Source of the DNA: Trifolium pratense
Taxonomy: Eukaryota > Streptophyta > Magnoliopsida > Fabales > Fabaceae
Assembly (NCBI RefSeq): GCF_020283565.1
Contig: NC_060065.1
Span: 17,770,866 to 17,834,865 of the forward strand
DNA length: 64,000 bases
Reading direction: 5' to 3'
The position numbers were made by a program, and so were the translations under genes. Of this stretch, positions 11,479 through 44,622 are shown in pieces. The notes below the pieces were generated by a model. It saw only the letters and a list, made by a program, of their open reading frames with translations. It was not told where the DNA came from and ran no database searches. Within the stretch, counting starts at the first letter, position 1. Each line of letters starts with the position of its first letter.

Positions 11479-11720
11479 GTAGTTTCTTTATTTCTCTTCT
11501 TTTCAAGATGTAGTAATTAGTAATTACATGTTTTCTGATTCAATATTTGATAGCATAGGGATTTGATTTCAGTTTATTTTAACTTCACTTAGGGATTTAT
11601 TTTGATGATGTTATGAATGCTTAGAATATGATGTGTTTCCAATTTGATCTAATTTGTTCTGTTACTTTTGAATAAGGAAGTTCATTCGTGATTCCATTAT
11701 TTTTTCAATTCATGATTGAT

Positions 11721-12404
11721 CAGGAATCAAAGTGTTTTATTGGTATCCATGTTTTATAGAGCAACTAGGGGTTCTGATTTCTTGGTACCAGTTAGGTAAT
11801 TTGGGCACAAATTGAAATGCTTTTTATAATATGTCAGTTACTACTGCTTTAGGATAATGGTTTGTGCTTTTTTGTGAGAATATTACCGTGATAAGGGTTG
11901 CTACCATCATAAGGGTTGCCAATTTTTACTTCTTAGTATGAGCATAGAGTCATGGGGACAACCTTTCCTTCTTAGGATGAAATAGTCACCTCAACACATT
12001 AGTTGTAACACTCCTTTTTATGAAATAATTTTCTTTCATGTTCTACAAATTACTGATCATGCTAAAATTGATTGGTCAAGTTAAAAGTACTTCTATATTT
12101 ATGTTACCTGTCTTGTACATGCAGTAGCTGTGAATTTAATATTTGCCATTTTTATAATTTTACTTCTGCAATGATATTTTGATAAAATTCAAAGCATCAG
12201 GTATATCTCGTTCATAAAAAAGAGAGACTATATCTGGCGTTGATTACTCAGCTGGTGGCCATGCTAGGGAAATGCTAACAATTTGTATGAGATGTAGGAT
12301 CTTTTACAAGGGAACCAGGATTTAGATGAGATGGAGGAGCAAAGAAGGTTCAGGGAAATAGTTTTAGAAAAACATTGATGGAAAAAACTTAAAGACTAAA
12401 AAAC
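11721..12404. other. Spacer between the duplicated leader blocks
   Basis: AT-rich, not part of either repeat copy. I see no gene; a short open patch around 12305-12370 has no known family. It lies in the inferred leader intron. Confidence 0.5.
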
Positions 12405-13459
12405 TCATCTATATAAATGCTTTTTTTTTACTAAAAATCATCTATATAACACAAGCCTTTTTCTCCTTTTTCATTTTGCGAACCCTAGATGTCAACGACG
12501 AATGATGCGGCGAATTCATTTTGCATTGATTGATTCTCTGTATTGAATTGAAGGATAATAATTCAGCTTCATAATTACTCCAGTTATTTTACTTTTTTGA
12601 TATTTTAGTTACTTTCCCACCCTTTGCTTAATTGTTCATGAGTGTAAGAGTGTAACTCAGTTTCAAGAATTATTCTATTTTCTCCTTCAATCTTACTCTC
12701 TCTCACGCACGCTAACAAACCTAACAATCAATCGAGGTTTGCGATTTGCAATTCATTCTCTGACTCTGTTGCTTCATAAACCATGAATTGAAGTTTCTCT
12801 TGCTATTATTTTCACTTTAACATTGAATTCTAGCGTCGATTTTCAGTTTTCTTCTGTGATCAGAGAGACACTTCTTTGCGATTTGGCATTTGTGATTTCA
12901 GATTCAGGCTTCAATTTCAAGTTCACTGACACAAATTCAATTTTCATCTCAATTTCAAACATCAAATGATTTCATAACTAACGGTTGAATATACTCATTT
13001 GTGATTTTCTATTCTCAATTTCAGATTCACACTTCTAATTTGCTGGAATCAGGCTTCTCAGTCTCATACTTACCCTAACATTTGCTATAATCTCAGGTAG
13101 TTTCTTTATTTCTCTTCTTTTCAAGATGTAATTAGTAATTACATGGTTGGTGCATTGGTATTGACTTGGGACCTGGGAGTGTGCTCCTCTTGAGGTCTGA
13201 GGTTCGATTCTCTCTGGCGCCAATTTGGGTGGGCTAATTTAGCTTCTTCAAAAAAAATTAGTAATTACATGTTTTCTGATTCAATATTTGATAGCATAGG
13301 GATTTGATTTCAGTTTATTTTAACTTCACTTAGGGATTTATTTGATGATATTATGAATGCTTAGAATATGATGTTCATCAATTTGATCTAATTTGTTCTG
13401 TTACTTTTGAATAAGGAAGTTCATTCGTGTTTCCATTATTTTTTCAATTCATGATTGAT
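12405..13459 (+). repeat. Promoter/leader block, copy 2, with a SINE insertion
   Basis: This is the direct repeat of 10681-11720. Relative to copy 1 it lacks a ~40 bp stretch holding the TATA box, has a shorter CT tract, and carries a SINE at 13146-13255. It keeps the equivalent donor CTCAG|GTAGTT at 13096/13097. Otherwise the copies differ by scattered substitutions and small indels, so the duplication is fairly recent. Confidence 0.8.
13146..13255 (+). mobile_element. tRNA-derived SINE, ~110 bp, 16 bp TSD
   Basis: It begins GTTGGTGCATTGGTATTG (box A-like) and contains GAGGTTCGATTCTCTC, a good Pol III box B. It ends in a short A run. AATTAGTAATTACATG occurs immediately before (13130-13145) and after (13256-13271). 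Copy 1 of the surrounding duplication has the single uninterrupted site near 11514-11530, an empty-site control. Confidence 0.88.
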
Positions 13460-14034
13460 TTTGAGGTGGTGATGATTAATTTGGTTTTGATTTTAGAATG
13501 TGTATCTTTTCCTTTTAATTGTGGTATAATATTGCTTTTGAACTGGTTCTCATGTTTACTTGTTTGGTTGTTTCTGATGCATTGAAATAGATTGAATATT
13601 GTGTTCTCCTTGAAAGTTTATGATCATATTCGTGTACATGCAACCTTATTTATACTATTGTCCCAAATTTAAGCTTAATGATTCTATTTAGGAGACTTAT
13701 AGTTATGCCATTGTCAACTATGTTGCTGAAAGAAGGTTTTCTTCTTAAATTACATATTGTTGATGGCCTGCTGTTGGGAGCTTGGTTGGTTTCTATTCAT
13801 TCTGCATTATTATGGTCCCAATCCAGGTGTCGTTAAAGGCTGTAGAAAACAAGAAACCATAAAATATGTAGCCATTATCCTTTGCCATTATGCTCCCTTT
13901 CCATTTTTAGCACTTTCATTAAGAGTTGTTTTACTTGTTTCTCAATCTTACTTCTATTGATACCAGGTACAATTGCTGATCTTAATCAATGTGATTTTGT
14001 TTTTAATTTTAGTCGAATTTTATGATTTTGATAG

Positions 14035-35989
<21,955 letters not shown>

Positions 35990-36345
35990 AGAATGCATGT
36001 TTTGTTGTGGAATGCATGTTAATCTCAAACAAATACAGGGGAAAGTATTCGGTTTTGTTGAACTCTTTAATGTTGTGCAACCCAAACCAAAAATTTTGGA
36101 GTAGAAAAAATCTTGTTCATTCATTAGCTTCGTTTTTCTTGGGACAAGATTTTTGTTAGTTTCTATCGCACACTATACCATACAATGATGATCACATGCT
36201 ATATTAATGATCGTTGATATATGTTTAGTAACACTTTTATCTTAGCTTGTTCTTTTTGAACTTGAAAAACAAAATTCTTCTAAAATTGATTTTCTTAAAA
36301 TTAAGTTTGAAAGGAAGGTTTTGTCTAATGTCTACAAGTAAATTA
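35990..36345. other. 3' flank of the RPC2-like gene
   Basis: Immediately after the stop codon lies AT-rich sequence, probably the 3' untranslated region. No defined repeat until the MITE at 36346. No clear AATAAA was singled out as the poly(A) signal. Confidence 0.5.
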
Positions 36346-36550
36346 GGGCATATTTAGATTGACTTATTTTTGAGCTTATGCAAATAAATAAGCTTTTATG
36401 CATTATTATAAACTTTTTAAGGTAGTTTATGAGAAAACAACATATGAAAATATAATTTTTGTTAGTGAAAACTTATAAATTAACATAAAACTATTTATTT
36501 GCATAAGCTATTTTCATAAGTTCAAAATAAGCCGAATCGAAACAAGCCCT
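36346..36550. mobile_element. Tourist-like MITE, 205 bp, TSD TTA
   Basis: The left end is GGGCATATTTAGATT and the right end, complemented, is GGGCTTGTTTCGATT. Both sides are flanked by TTA (36343-36345 and 36551-36553). The sequence folds back on itself (CTTATTTTTGAGCTTATG against CATAAGTTCAAAATAAG). Confidence 0.78.
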
Positions 36551-36619
36551 TAGTCTTCTGCCATATATAAATATTTTTTTTTTTTTGCTATTAGATCAAT
36601 AAGTCACATTTGATCTAAC

Positions 36620-37509
36620 TAGGGGTGGGCATCGGTCGGGTTCGGTCGGATTCGGACCGAAAACTGCCCCTCCAGAGAAAACCGATAAGGGTAAAACTCA
36701 ACTCACTTCCGACCGTTTGTAGCAGTGGTTATGACGGGTGGTGAGTTGGGCGGGTGACGGGTTGGTCGAGTGGTTTTAGTCGGTTTACACCAGTATTACT
36801 TGGAGTTTTCTCGCTCCCGTGGGATTTACATACTTTTCAATCAAACTCAGAAAAATATGAAGAAGAAGAAGTGTGGATAAAGATTGAAAAGAAAAGAAGA
36901 TAGAAAAAAAATAAGACTTAACAATAATTAATTAGAATCACAAAAAATACTTATTATGCAGGTGTTGGTTGTTTATGGCGGAATAGCTTGAACCTTACTC
37001 AGATCTGGCGGAGTAGCAAGTAGAAAACCAACAAACAAATGTTCAAAGAGATGTTTTATTTTTAAAAAAGAGCATTACAGACTAGTGATAAAATGCACAA
37101 TGCAAACTTTTGCTAGCTGGCCATTGAGAAATGTGTATAAAATTTAATTAATTAATTATTGTTATTTCAACTTTCAATAAAAGTTACTGCAACACTATGG
37201 CTGAACTTCTAGACTACTATAGGACCGCAAATTACTACTAGTAGCTTTAAATGCTTAGACACTACACCCTATACAATGTGTAAGTTACAAGATTAGTAGA
37301 AGAAAAACTCACGCTAGTTCTTATTACACGGTCGGGTATGAGTATCGGTGGTTTAGAGTTTAGAGAACCGAGACCGACCATGTGCATCCGTGCCAACTCT
37401 ATATTCTCCAATTTTCAAACCCGACCACCGACCCGGCCCGCCCGAAACATCAATGGTTATATCGGTTTGAGCGGTTTTCGGGCGGGTCACAAATGTTTGC
37501 ACACCCCTA
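36620..37509. mobile_element. hAT-type non-autonomous element, 890 bp, 8 bp TSD
   Basis: The left end is TAGGGGTGGGCA and the right end, complemented, is TAGGGGTGTGCA. GATCTAAC flanks both sides exactly (36612-36619 and 37510-37517). CGGTCGGGTTCGG-type GC-rich words occur near both ends. No transposase is encoded. The open frame at 37338-37772 crosses the element's end and is spurious. Confidence 0.85.
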
Positions 37510-37517
37510 GATCTAAC

Positions 37518-39100
37518 TACAAGACTTATTCATTCAATAGTGAAACCAAATTTGTAGACGGTGCAAGACTTGTCTCGTTTGTTCACCATATAATTGACCC
37601 GGACAGGAATATTTACGTTGGATGTTACTCTTTGAATCCATTGTGTCCAGCTCTAATCTATAAACCTCACACAAATTGGTTGACCCGTAATATAGAAATT
37701 TTCTCATCCCCTCCACTCACTTTTTCGCCATTGTTTGCACTCATCCCACCTCTTGATGAAATAACAACCTGAATTGAAAAACTATCACTAGTTAGGTAGC
37801 AAACTCCCTTCGCCCAGTTTGTATTGTAATAGTGAACCGTATAGATCACTAGTTAGATTACAAAAACAACTTAATACAGATTTGCTGCGCACATAAAATA
37901 ATGTAGAGTAGTTAGTAGGTACATTTGAAAGGTTAACTCGTATCGTTGACTCATATTGTTTCGTTGAGTCTCAAACATGAGCATGTTAACTCGTTTTGTT
38001 TGAGTGTTACCTCGTAGGCTAAGTCAAATTGGAATTTGTAAGCTTAATAAATATATTGGTTCGGTTCCTTGGTTAATTAAAATCAAAAACAAAAAGCAAA
38101 CAAATTCAATTTAATTAGTTTCTTTTAGTTCAGTTAATTTTTTGACCTAAATCAAAAAAAGAACGAGTAATTTTCAGTTTGATTTGATTTTTTGGGTTCA
38201 TCGATTTTGTCCAAATTTTTCTCCATACTTAAGTATACTAACCACTTTTTATTGAAAAAGATACATTTAATTGAATATATGATTTCTTTTTTGACAATAA
38301 TTGAAAACATGAATTTATATGAATTAATGAAACATTTATATTCATAATAATAAAAAAATTGCAACTATTCTTTGAACTCTAAGTTGTTTCATATCTTAGA
38401 CTAAGTATCATCTAGTCTACCTTAAATTCTTATTAATATAAGTTAATATAAAAATGAATTTGAATATGTTTTTTAAAGGAATTATATAGGAGCAAAGTAA
38501 TGATGTATAATAACATTTGAACTTTTTTTCTAGAAAAAACATTTACATTTCTTTTTTTACCAAAAAGTCATTTAAAATTTGAAATTGAATTGACTAATTA
38601 AAAACTATGAGTGACTCATTAATTCCAGGATATTTCAATATTATATTCTTATTACATTTGAATAGTTTTTTTTTTTTAATAAAAATAAAAAATCTAAAGA
38701 ATCATGTAGAGTTTGACATGTAGGAGTCTATGATTAGTGTGTTGAGAGAGTGTTAAGAAAATTTGCATTAGAAGTAAAAAAAAAGTGAATGGTGAACACT
38801 TCGGTACACATATTATGTGGATGTGTACCAGTACATTGTTGAGGTGGTCACCAAGTGTCAAGCATTTAAAGCAGATTTTGTTTTTTTAATTAGTTTTCTA
38901 TATTAAACACAGCTTTTTTTTTTACAAATTAAACACTAGATTTTAATATTTTGCAAAAGTATCTTTCACTATTATTTTTTCCTTCAAAAATAATATATAA
39001 TCTTCAATCATGTTCCACAATAAAAATCAAATCTGCATCAAATCTTTCAACATATAATTTTATTTGTTTTAACAATTTTCAACTTATATTTTTTACCAAT
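37518..39100. other. Gene-free stretch
   Basis: AT-rich intergenic DNA. Short open frames (37534-37849, 38152-38364) are low complexity without family features. Nothing else seen. Confidence 0.5.
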
Positions 39101-39104
39101 CGTT

Positions 39105-39249
39105 AGTTAGTTCAGTGGTGATTGGTACTGAACTTGATAGGGAGGACCACGGTTCGATCCTCCGCGACTGTGACGGGAGGGGGCTGGAACCACTTGATGT
39201 CAGAACTGACCCCCGAACCAGATTAAACTGGTGGTGAAAGCAAAAAAAA
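39105..39249 (+). mobile_element. tRNA-derived SINE (legume-type), ~145 bp
   Basis: It contains TAGTTCAGTGGTGATTGG (box A) and GACCACGGTTCGATCCTC (box B), then GGAACCACTTGATGTCAGAA and a terminal GGTGGTGAAAGC plus A run. It abuts the left tip of the large inverted repeat at 39250. A clear target duplication was not found. Confidence 0.75.
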
Positions 39250-41380
39250 TTCAAATATTTTAATATTATTACAATATTCTATAAAATAATATTATTTTAG
39301 TATAGTATTTTAACAACATATATGATATATTCTTAAAAAAAAACGCATGATTTTAACAACGTTTTTATTATTATTGGATCTAACCATGCTTTTACATTTA
39401 TTTTTTTGTAAAAAAAAAAACTTATAATTCTTAATATTTGTATATATTTTATTGAAATATTGTTAATTTTCAGTGATTCGTAACATTTAATAGGATCAAA
39501 TAAGTTGTTTGTCTCTTCAAAATTATTAAATTTAATTTTTTGTCTTCATAAAAAATGTCATTTTTTCATCCCTACAAAATTTCTATGCATGCAATTTTAG
39601 TCATGTTGTTAAGTCGAGGTGTATTTATGATGATTTTGCAAGTATGTATAGAGCAATATAAAAAATTTGTCCAAAAATAAGAATCTCAAAATTTGAATTT
39701 TATGTCAAAATATTCAATAGTTTTCTCTTGATATTTTGATTTAGAAAATTAATATTTAATTCATCTCATTTTAAAAAATACTAAAGTTTTGTAAATGAAT
39801 TTTTTATATTGTTCATGTGATAGATCGTCGAAATTTAAATTCATAAGTTATTCTTAGTTCAATTTGGTGATATTGAACGACTTGATAGAGAAAAATTGTA
39901 TTCCTTAATGAAAGTAAGTATAATTAATTATGTTTGCATATGAACTATATATGTTTCAAGTTGTAGGGTTTGATCTAGAAATTTTGATTTATTAGTCACA
40001 TTCGACATTATTAGTTGAGACTTAATAGTAATTTCATATGGATTAGGTTTTTTAAGTCATAGTTAATCCAACTAGTTGAGATTTAACTGTTTGATTGTGA
40101 AAGTTTGAATTTTTAAGTGTTTCTCATTTCAATTTGGTCAAATTGAACAACTAAATTGAGACGGTTCTCATTTTTTTTTGACCAAATTGAAATGGGAAAC
40201 ACTTAATAATTTTTATTTCGACATTAAAAAAGTTCAACATCGACCAGTTAGATTGTGACTATGAAACCTAGCTATTAAGTCTCAACTAATTATGTTGGTT
40301 TTGATTGAGGAATCAAAATTTATAGATTAAACCCTTCAACTTGAAACATAGTTTATATGCAAACCTAACTAATTATGCCAACTTTAATTAAGGAATTCAA
40401 TTTTTCTAAATCAAGTGGTTCAATATCACCTAATTATACTAACAATATATAGTTATGAATTGAAATTTCGACAATCAAACATTTCAATATTACCTGGCTA
40501 GACTAATTGTGATTAAGAAACCAGTTTAAATGAAAATATCCAACTACTTTTACCGACTATATATAAGTAATTAATTCAAATTCTCTTTTTCGATCTCATA
40601 AAAATATTATTACTTGCGGTCCTTGTTGATTTTTTAAAAAACATTATTTAATTTTCCTCAAACTTTTAAATTTTTGAATAACTCTTTTCAAGCATATCTA
40701 GAATAATATAAAAAATTCCTTTATAAAACTTTAGTATTTTTTAAAATGAAATGAATTAAATTTGAATTTTCTAAATTCAAAATATCAAGAGATAAAACTA
40801 ACAAATATTTTGACCTAAAAATCTTTTTTGTTTTGTTTTCACCACCAGTATTCTGCTCACTGAACTATCTAATCGAACCGTGGTCCTCCCTAGCTACCAA
40901 ATGAGTAATTAACAAACGAGTAAAATTGCTTTCATAAAGTTTTTTTTTGTTCAAGCATTCATAAAGATTTTGTAGGGACGAAAACATTACATTTATTTTA
41001 TGAAAACGAAAAAATAAATTTAGTAATATTTCATAAACAAAAAATTTATTTAACCCTATAAAATATTATGAATCTTTAAAAATTAACATATTACACTAAA
41101 ATATATACAAGTTAAAATTTATAAGTTTTTTTTTTTTAGAAATAGAATGAATGTAATTTGATAAATATATGTATTAATGGTTAAATGATAAATAAGTAAA
41201 TACTTTTATTATAAAAGTAAATAAATAAATACTGCTTTAAACTTTATAAATTAATAATTATTATAAGCTATTAAAACATGCAATGCGTTTTTTTTCAAGA
41301 AAAAATGTGATATGTTGTTAAAATAGTAGAACCATATTATTTTATAAAATATTATAATAATATTAAAATATTTGAATCTT
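39250..41380. repeat. 2.1 kb imperfect inverted repeat (fold-back element candidate)
   Basis: The left arm begins ATTCAAATATTTTAATATTA and the right arm ends with its complement at about 41352-41378. Matching inverted blocks recur inward: 39280-39350 with 41285-41365; 39400-39480 with 41060-41150; 39700-39800 with 40680-40790; 39930-40030 with 40290-40390; and CAATTTGGTC at about 40133 with GACCAAATTG at 40180. Arms are roughly 0.9-1.1 kb, with indels. No protein is encoded. It may be a fold-back transposon or two inverted copies of one element. Confidence 0.75.
40840..40900 (-). mobile_element. SINE fragment, antisense, inside the inverted repeat
   Basis: The complement contains GAGGACCACGGTTCGATTAG and ACTGGTGGTGAAAAC, matching the box B region and the 3' end of the SINE at 39105-39249, with the middle lost or rearranged. 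It occurs in the right arm only. Confidence 0.6.
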
Positions 41381-42267
41381 CTTTGAAAAACATGTTTGTT
41401 TAAAAAAAAAGGTAAAATCATAATTATCTATAATCTATAATCTATATCTATAATTTGTAAAAAGCCAAACTTATTTGTCTTTCTCTCTCCTCTTCCCATT
41501 CATTCTCAATCCTCATGCATTTGATATTAAATTCTATTATTACAATAATTAATAATTAAATTAACTAAATTAATATATTTTATAAACAATTCATATTTGA
41601 TTAGTGAAATTATAATTTGTTTTTATCCGTTTAAATATTAAACATTCATATTCGATTTTATAAATTAATTTATTTTTATCCATTTAAATATTAAACATTC
41701 ATATTCGATTTTATAAATTTAAAATATTATACTTTTATCACATATACATTTATTTTTATTCAAATAACGATGTACATTCATATTTGATTTTATAAATATT
41801 AAATATTATATTTTTATCACATATAAATTTATTTTTACTCAAATAAAAAAGTTTTTTATATGGTTATAAAAAAAAGGCGTTTTATTTTGTTTTTATTTTT
41901 TACTTTAAAAAGAAATGAGTTTCATTTTGTATTTGTGATAAAAATAAATGTAAAAGGCGTTTTATTTTGTATTTATTTTTTATTTCTCCCAAATAGTACA
42001 TGTGTTAACTAAATTATTTTCACAATTATGATTTGAAAAATAACACACGCATATATTTGGAAATTGTTGATCAAATATTTCTTTTTCTCAATTATCCTTT
42101 CTTTTGTTTCACCATTCTTTTATTCAAATTTTTATGCAGGTTCATTAGCTTTTGGAAAGAAATATTTGATCATATATTAGAATATTTCTTTAAAGGTTTG
42201 TAGTCTTTTCTGATCATCTTTATTCTTAATTATTTTCTCTCTACCTATACTTTTTTTTTCCGGATAC
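41381..42267. other. Gene-free stretch
   Basis: AT-rich DNA. About 41600-41830 holds short internal repeats (CATTCATATTCGATTTTATA type) two to three times. About 42141-42195 looks exon-like (ATGCAG acceptor, open codons, AAAG|GTTTGTAG donor) but has no known match. Confidence 0.45.
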
Positions 42268-42480
42268 CTATGTTTTTTTTACATACATATGTGTTTATAG
42301 GTAATATACAGGTGTGTCTTTATCTCCTACGTACGAAATTTGAAAGGAAAGAGGAAGGCAAGAACCATGCTTTCAGAAAAGTGGCGGTCCGAATCTTATT
42401 TAACCTTTTGAATAAATTTCTTGATTTTAGGTGTAATGAACAAATTGACAACCTATCAGAAAAAAAATTAAAGTTATGTC
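42268..42480 (+). other. Exon-like open segment cut by the LTR element
   Basis: An open frame includes FERKEEGKNHAFRKVAVRIL and EQIDNLSEKKLKLC and stops shortly after the LTR border. An exon-like segment lies beyond the element at about 48098-48198 (ATTTGCAG acceptor, YCHRCVEEIYDVNDF, TAG). They may be parts of one interrupted gene, but no donor joins them cleanly. Function unknown; could be chance. Confidence 0.25.
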
Positions 42481-42678
42481 TGTTATGAACTATTTCTAAA
42501 GAATAGCAAGAATATAGAAGGAGAAGAGAAAGAGAGAAGAGAAAGGAATAGACCATTGTTATTATTCTATTCACAAGTGTGCTTTACATTGTAACAAAGA
42601 GGTCTTATTTATAGGACACAATTAGGGGACAAGAAAACCTACACAATAATGGACATTCATTACATATTATTCATAACA
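42481..42678 (-). repeat. 3' LTR of the copia element
   Basis: 198 bp, TG...CA ends. It differs from the other LTR at two bases (AATAGCAAG against AATAACAAG, and GTGCTTTAC against GTGTTTTAC). Confidence 0.93.
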
Positions 42679-44596
42679 CTCCCCCTTGAATGTCCATGAA
42701 GGATATTCTTTCTCTAAAAAAAAACTAGTGAAGGAAAAAGAGTACATCATCATTTGTGTGTGAACTGCCTCATTAAAAACCTTATCAGGAAAACCCAGTG
42801 GGATAAAACCATGGTGAAGGGAAAAGGAGTGCAGTGCATATTTGTGTCTCCCCCTCATAAAGACAATTATATAGAGATGAAAAACCAAATAATCTTCAGT
42901 ACTAGTTGATCAAAAGTTTTACTTGAAGTTGACTTGTAGAAAGATCTGTCATATCTTCTTTATTATGTTCTTCTCCAAATTAGCAGTGTGTCCGATATTA
43001 TCTTCATATTGAATTGTTGCATGAACCACCCTTTTGTAATAAAAACAACAAGTTTCTTGTATGTGTTGAATTACAGACCTCGACAAAAATGTCTTCTCAA
43101 CTTGATTGATGTAGTACTGAAAACTTCACATGATTGAATGATATTGGTGTTTCTTTAAGGTATAAATATTATGCTTGACTTTGTTCCAATATCTGTGTTA
43201 GTTGAATAAAATACCACGACATGTATAACTATATATAGTAAAATATATCAGTGTCCTTAATTGAATTAAGATATGATACTTCAGGAACAATTCAAATTGT
43301 TCATCATTTTTCTTAATGCATTACACTATCTTTGCTCAGATCAAATGACATCGCAACCATTTTAGTACACAACAGATTTGTCCATGTCAAACTGTTTTAA
43401 TACTTTTGCTGTATAATTTTATTATAAATTTGCGATTCCAAATAAACTTTGTGTATCCAACATATTTCTTTAATCTACAAATTTCAGAAGCTCTTCAGGA
43501 GTTCTGATAATATTTATAGCAAATGATATTTCTCAACAAATATATTAACATTTGATATATGGTACTTCAGGACCAATTAGTAGTTCACTATTGATGAACT
43601 TTCAACAATTTCATATAGAATCATGTTTTATATAAGGTTCATGATTCACGAAGCATTCTTCAATTACTTATTTTGTAAGAAAAATAACAATATCTCATAA
43701 GCTCTTCAGGAGTCTTAATGATATTTTTATCATCAATATAAGCCTCAGATATAAAAAATTCATTGTCAAATATAACTAAATCCTTCCGGGATCATCATTA
43801 TCAAGTGAGCCAGTCAAATACGTTAAAACACATATTTCACATGAATTGAGTATTTCATATGCTACTCAACTTAATTAATTTTTGAATTCACTTCAAGTGA
43901 ATATGCTTCTTGAAAATCAATGATAGACATTTATCAATATACTTGAATAAGAACTCAAACTCTAAATATTTTATTTCCATTATTTTTCTCTTGAAAACTT
44001 ATTCATATCGAATTATTTTCATCTGCAGATGAAATGGACTACGGGTCCAAAAACATTTCGCTTTGCAAAGCTAGTTTAATTTTGTATCAATTGCGTCTAT
44101 CTATTTAGTCAATCATTTTATTGTCTATAATCCTTAATAGACTTTGATTTATGATCCTCATTGTCATTTATCACATATATAGCGCTTTATTATGTGCAAA
44201 AATATTGTCAACGTTGACTTCATCTCGGTTTCATCGTATTCCATTCATGACATAATTTATTGAGATCTCTTTATTTTCATAAATTTTAGGTACCTAATAA
44301 GTTCTTCTGGAACTGAAAAATCAATTATGTCAAATGCTCTTTTGAGATTTTCATATCCTCACTTGGGTCATCTTTCTTTTTTTAGCTCCTTATCTTATTT
44401 GAGGAATTTATCCTTGAAACCGATTTGCTTACCATGCTTCAAGCGTGGTTAAGAATCATTTGCAATATTAGATTGTCCGACAGGGACATTCATTTTTATC
44501 GGAGCATTAGCAGTTATTGATTGATTTCATAAACTTTGCAAATGAGTTATCTTTTGAACATTTGGTTCAAGCTATTTTATATGAGGATCAAGATGA

Positions 44597-44622
44597 GATA
44601 ATAATAATAATAATAATAATAA
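44597..44622. repeat. (ATA)n microsatellite inside the copia interior
   Basis: A perfect ATA/TAA run of about 26 bases. Confidence 0.85.

Larger units (their letters stand above)
10681..11720 (+). repeat. Promoter/leader block, copy 1 of a ~1 kb direct duplication
   Basis: This block and 12405-13459 are highly similar along their whole length, from TCATCTATATAA to TTCAATTCATGATTGAT. Copy 1 carries a TATAAATA at 10998-11005, a CT microsatellite at 11065-11083, and a leader-like segment ending CTCAG|GTAGTT at 11478/11479, a good splice donor. It lies just upstream of the RPC2-like gene and probably supplies its promoter and untranslated first exon. Confidence 0.8.

Noticed and set aside
37338..37772. 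144-residue open frame
   Set aside because: It crosses the right end and target duplication of a hAT element, so it is spurious.
41443..41470. Possible Helitron 5' end (TCTATATCTATAATTTG)
   Set aside because: No matching 3' hairpin with CTAG was found downstream.
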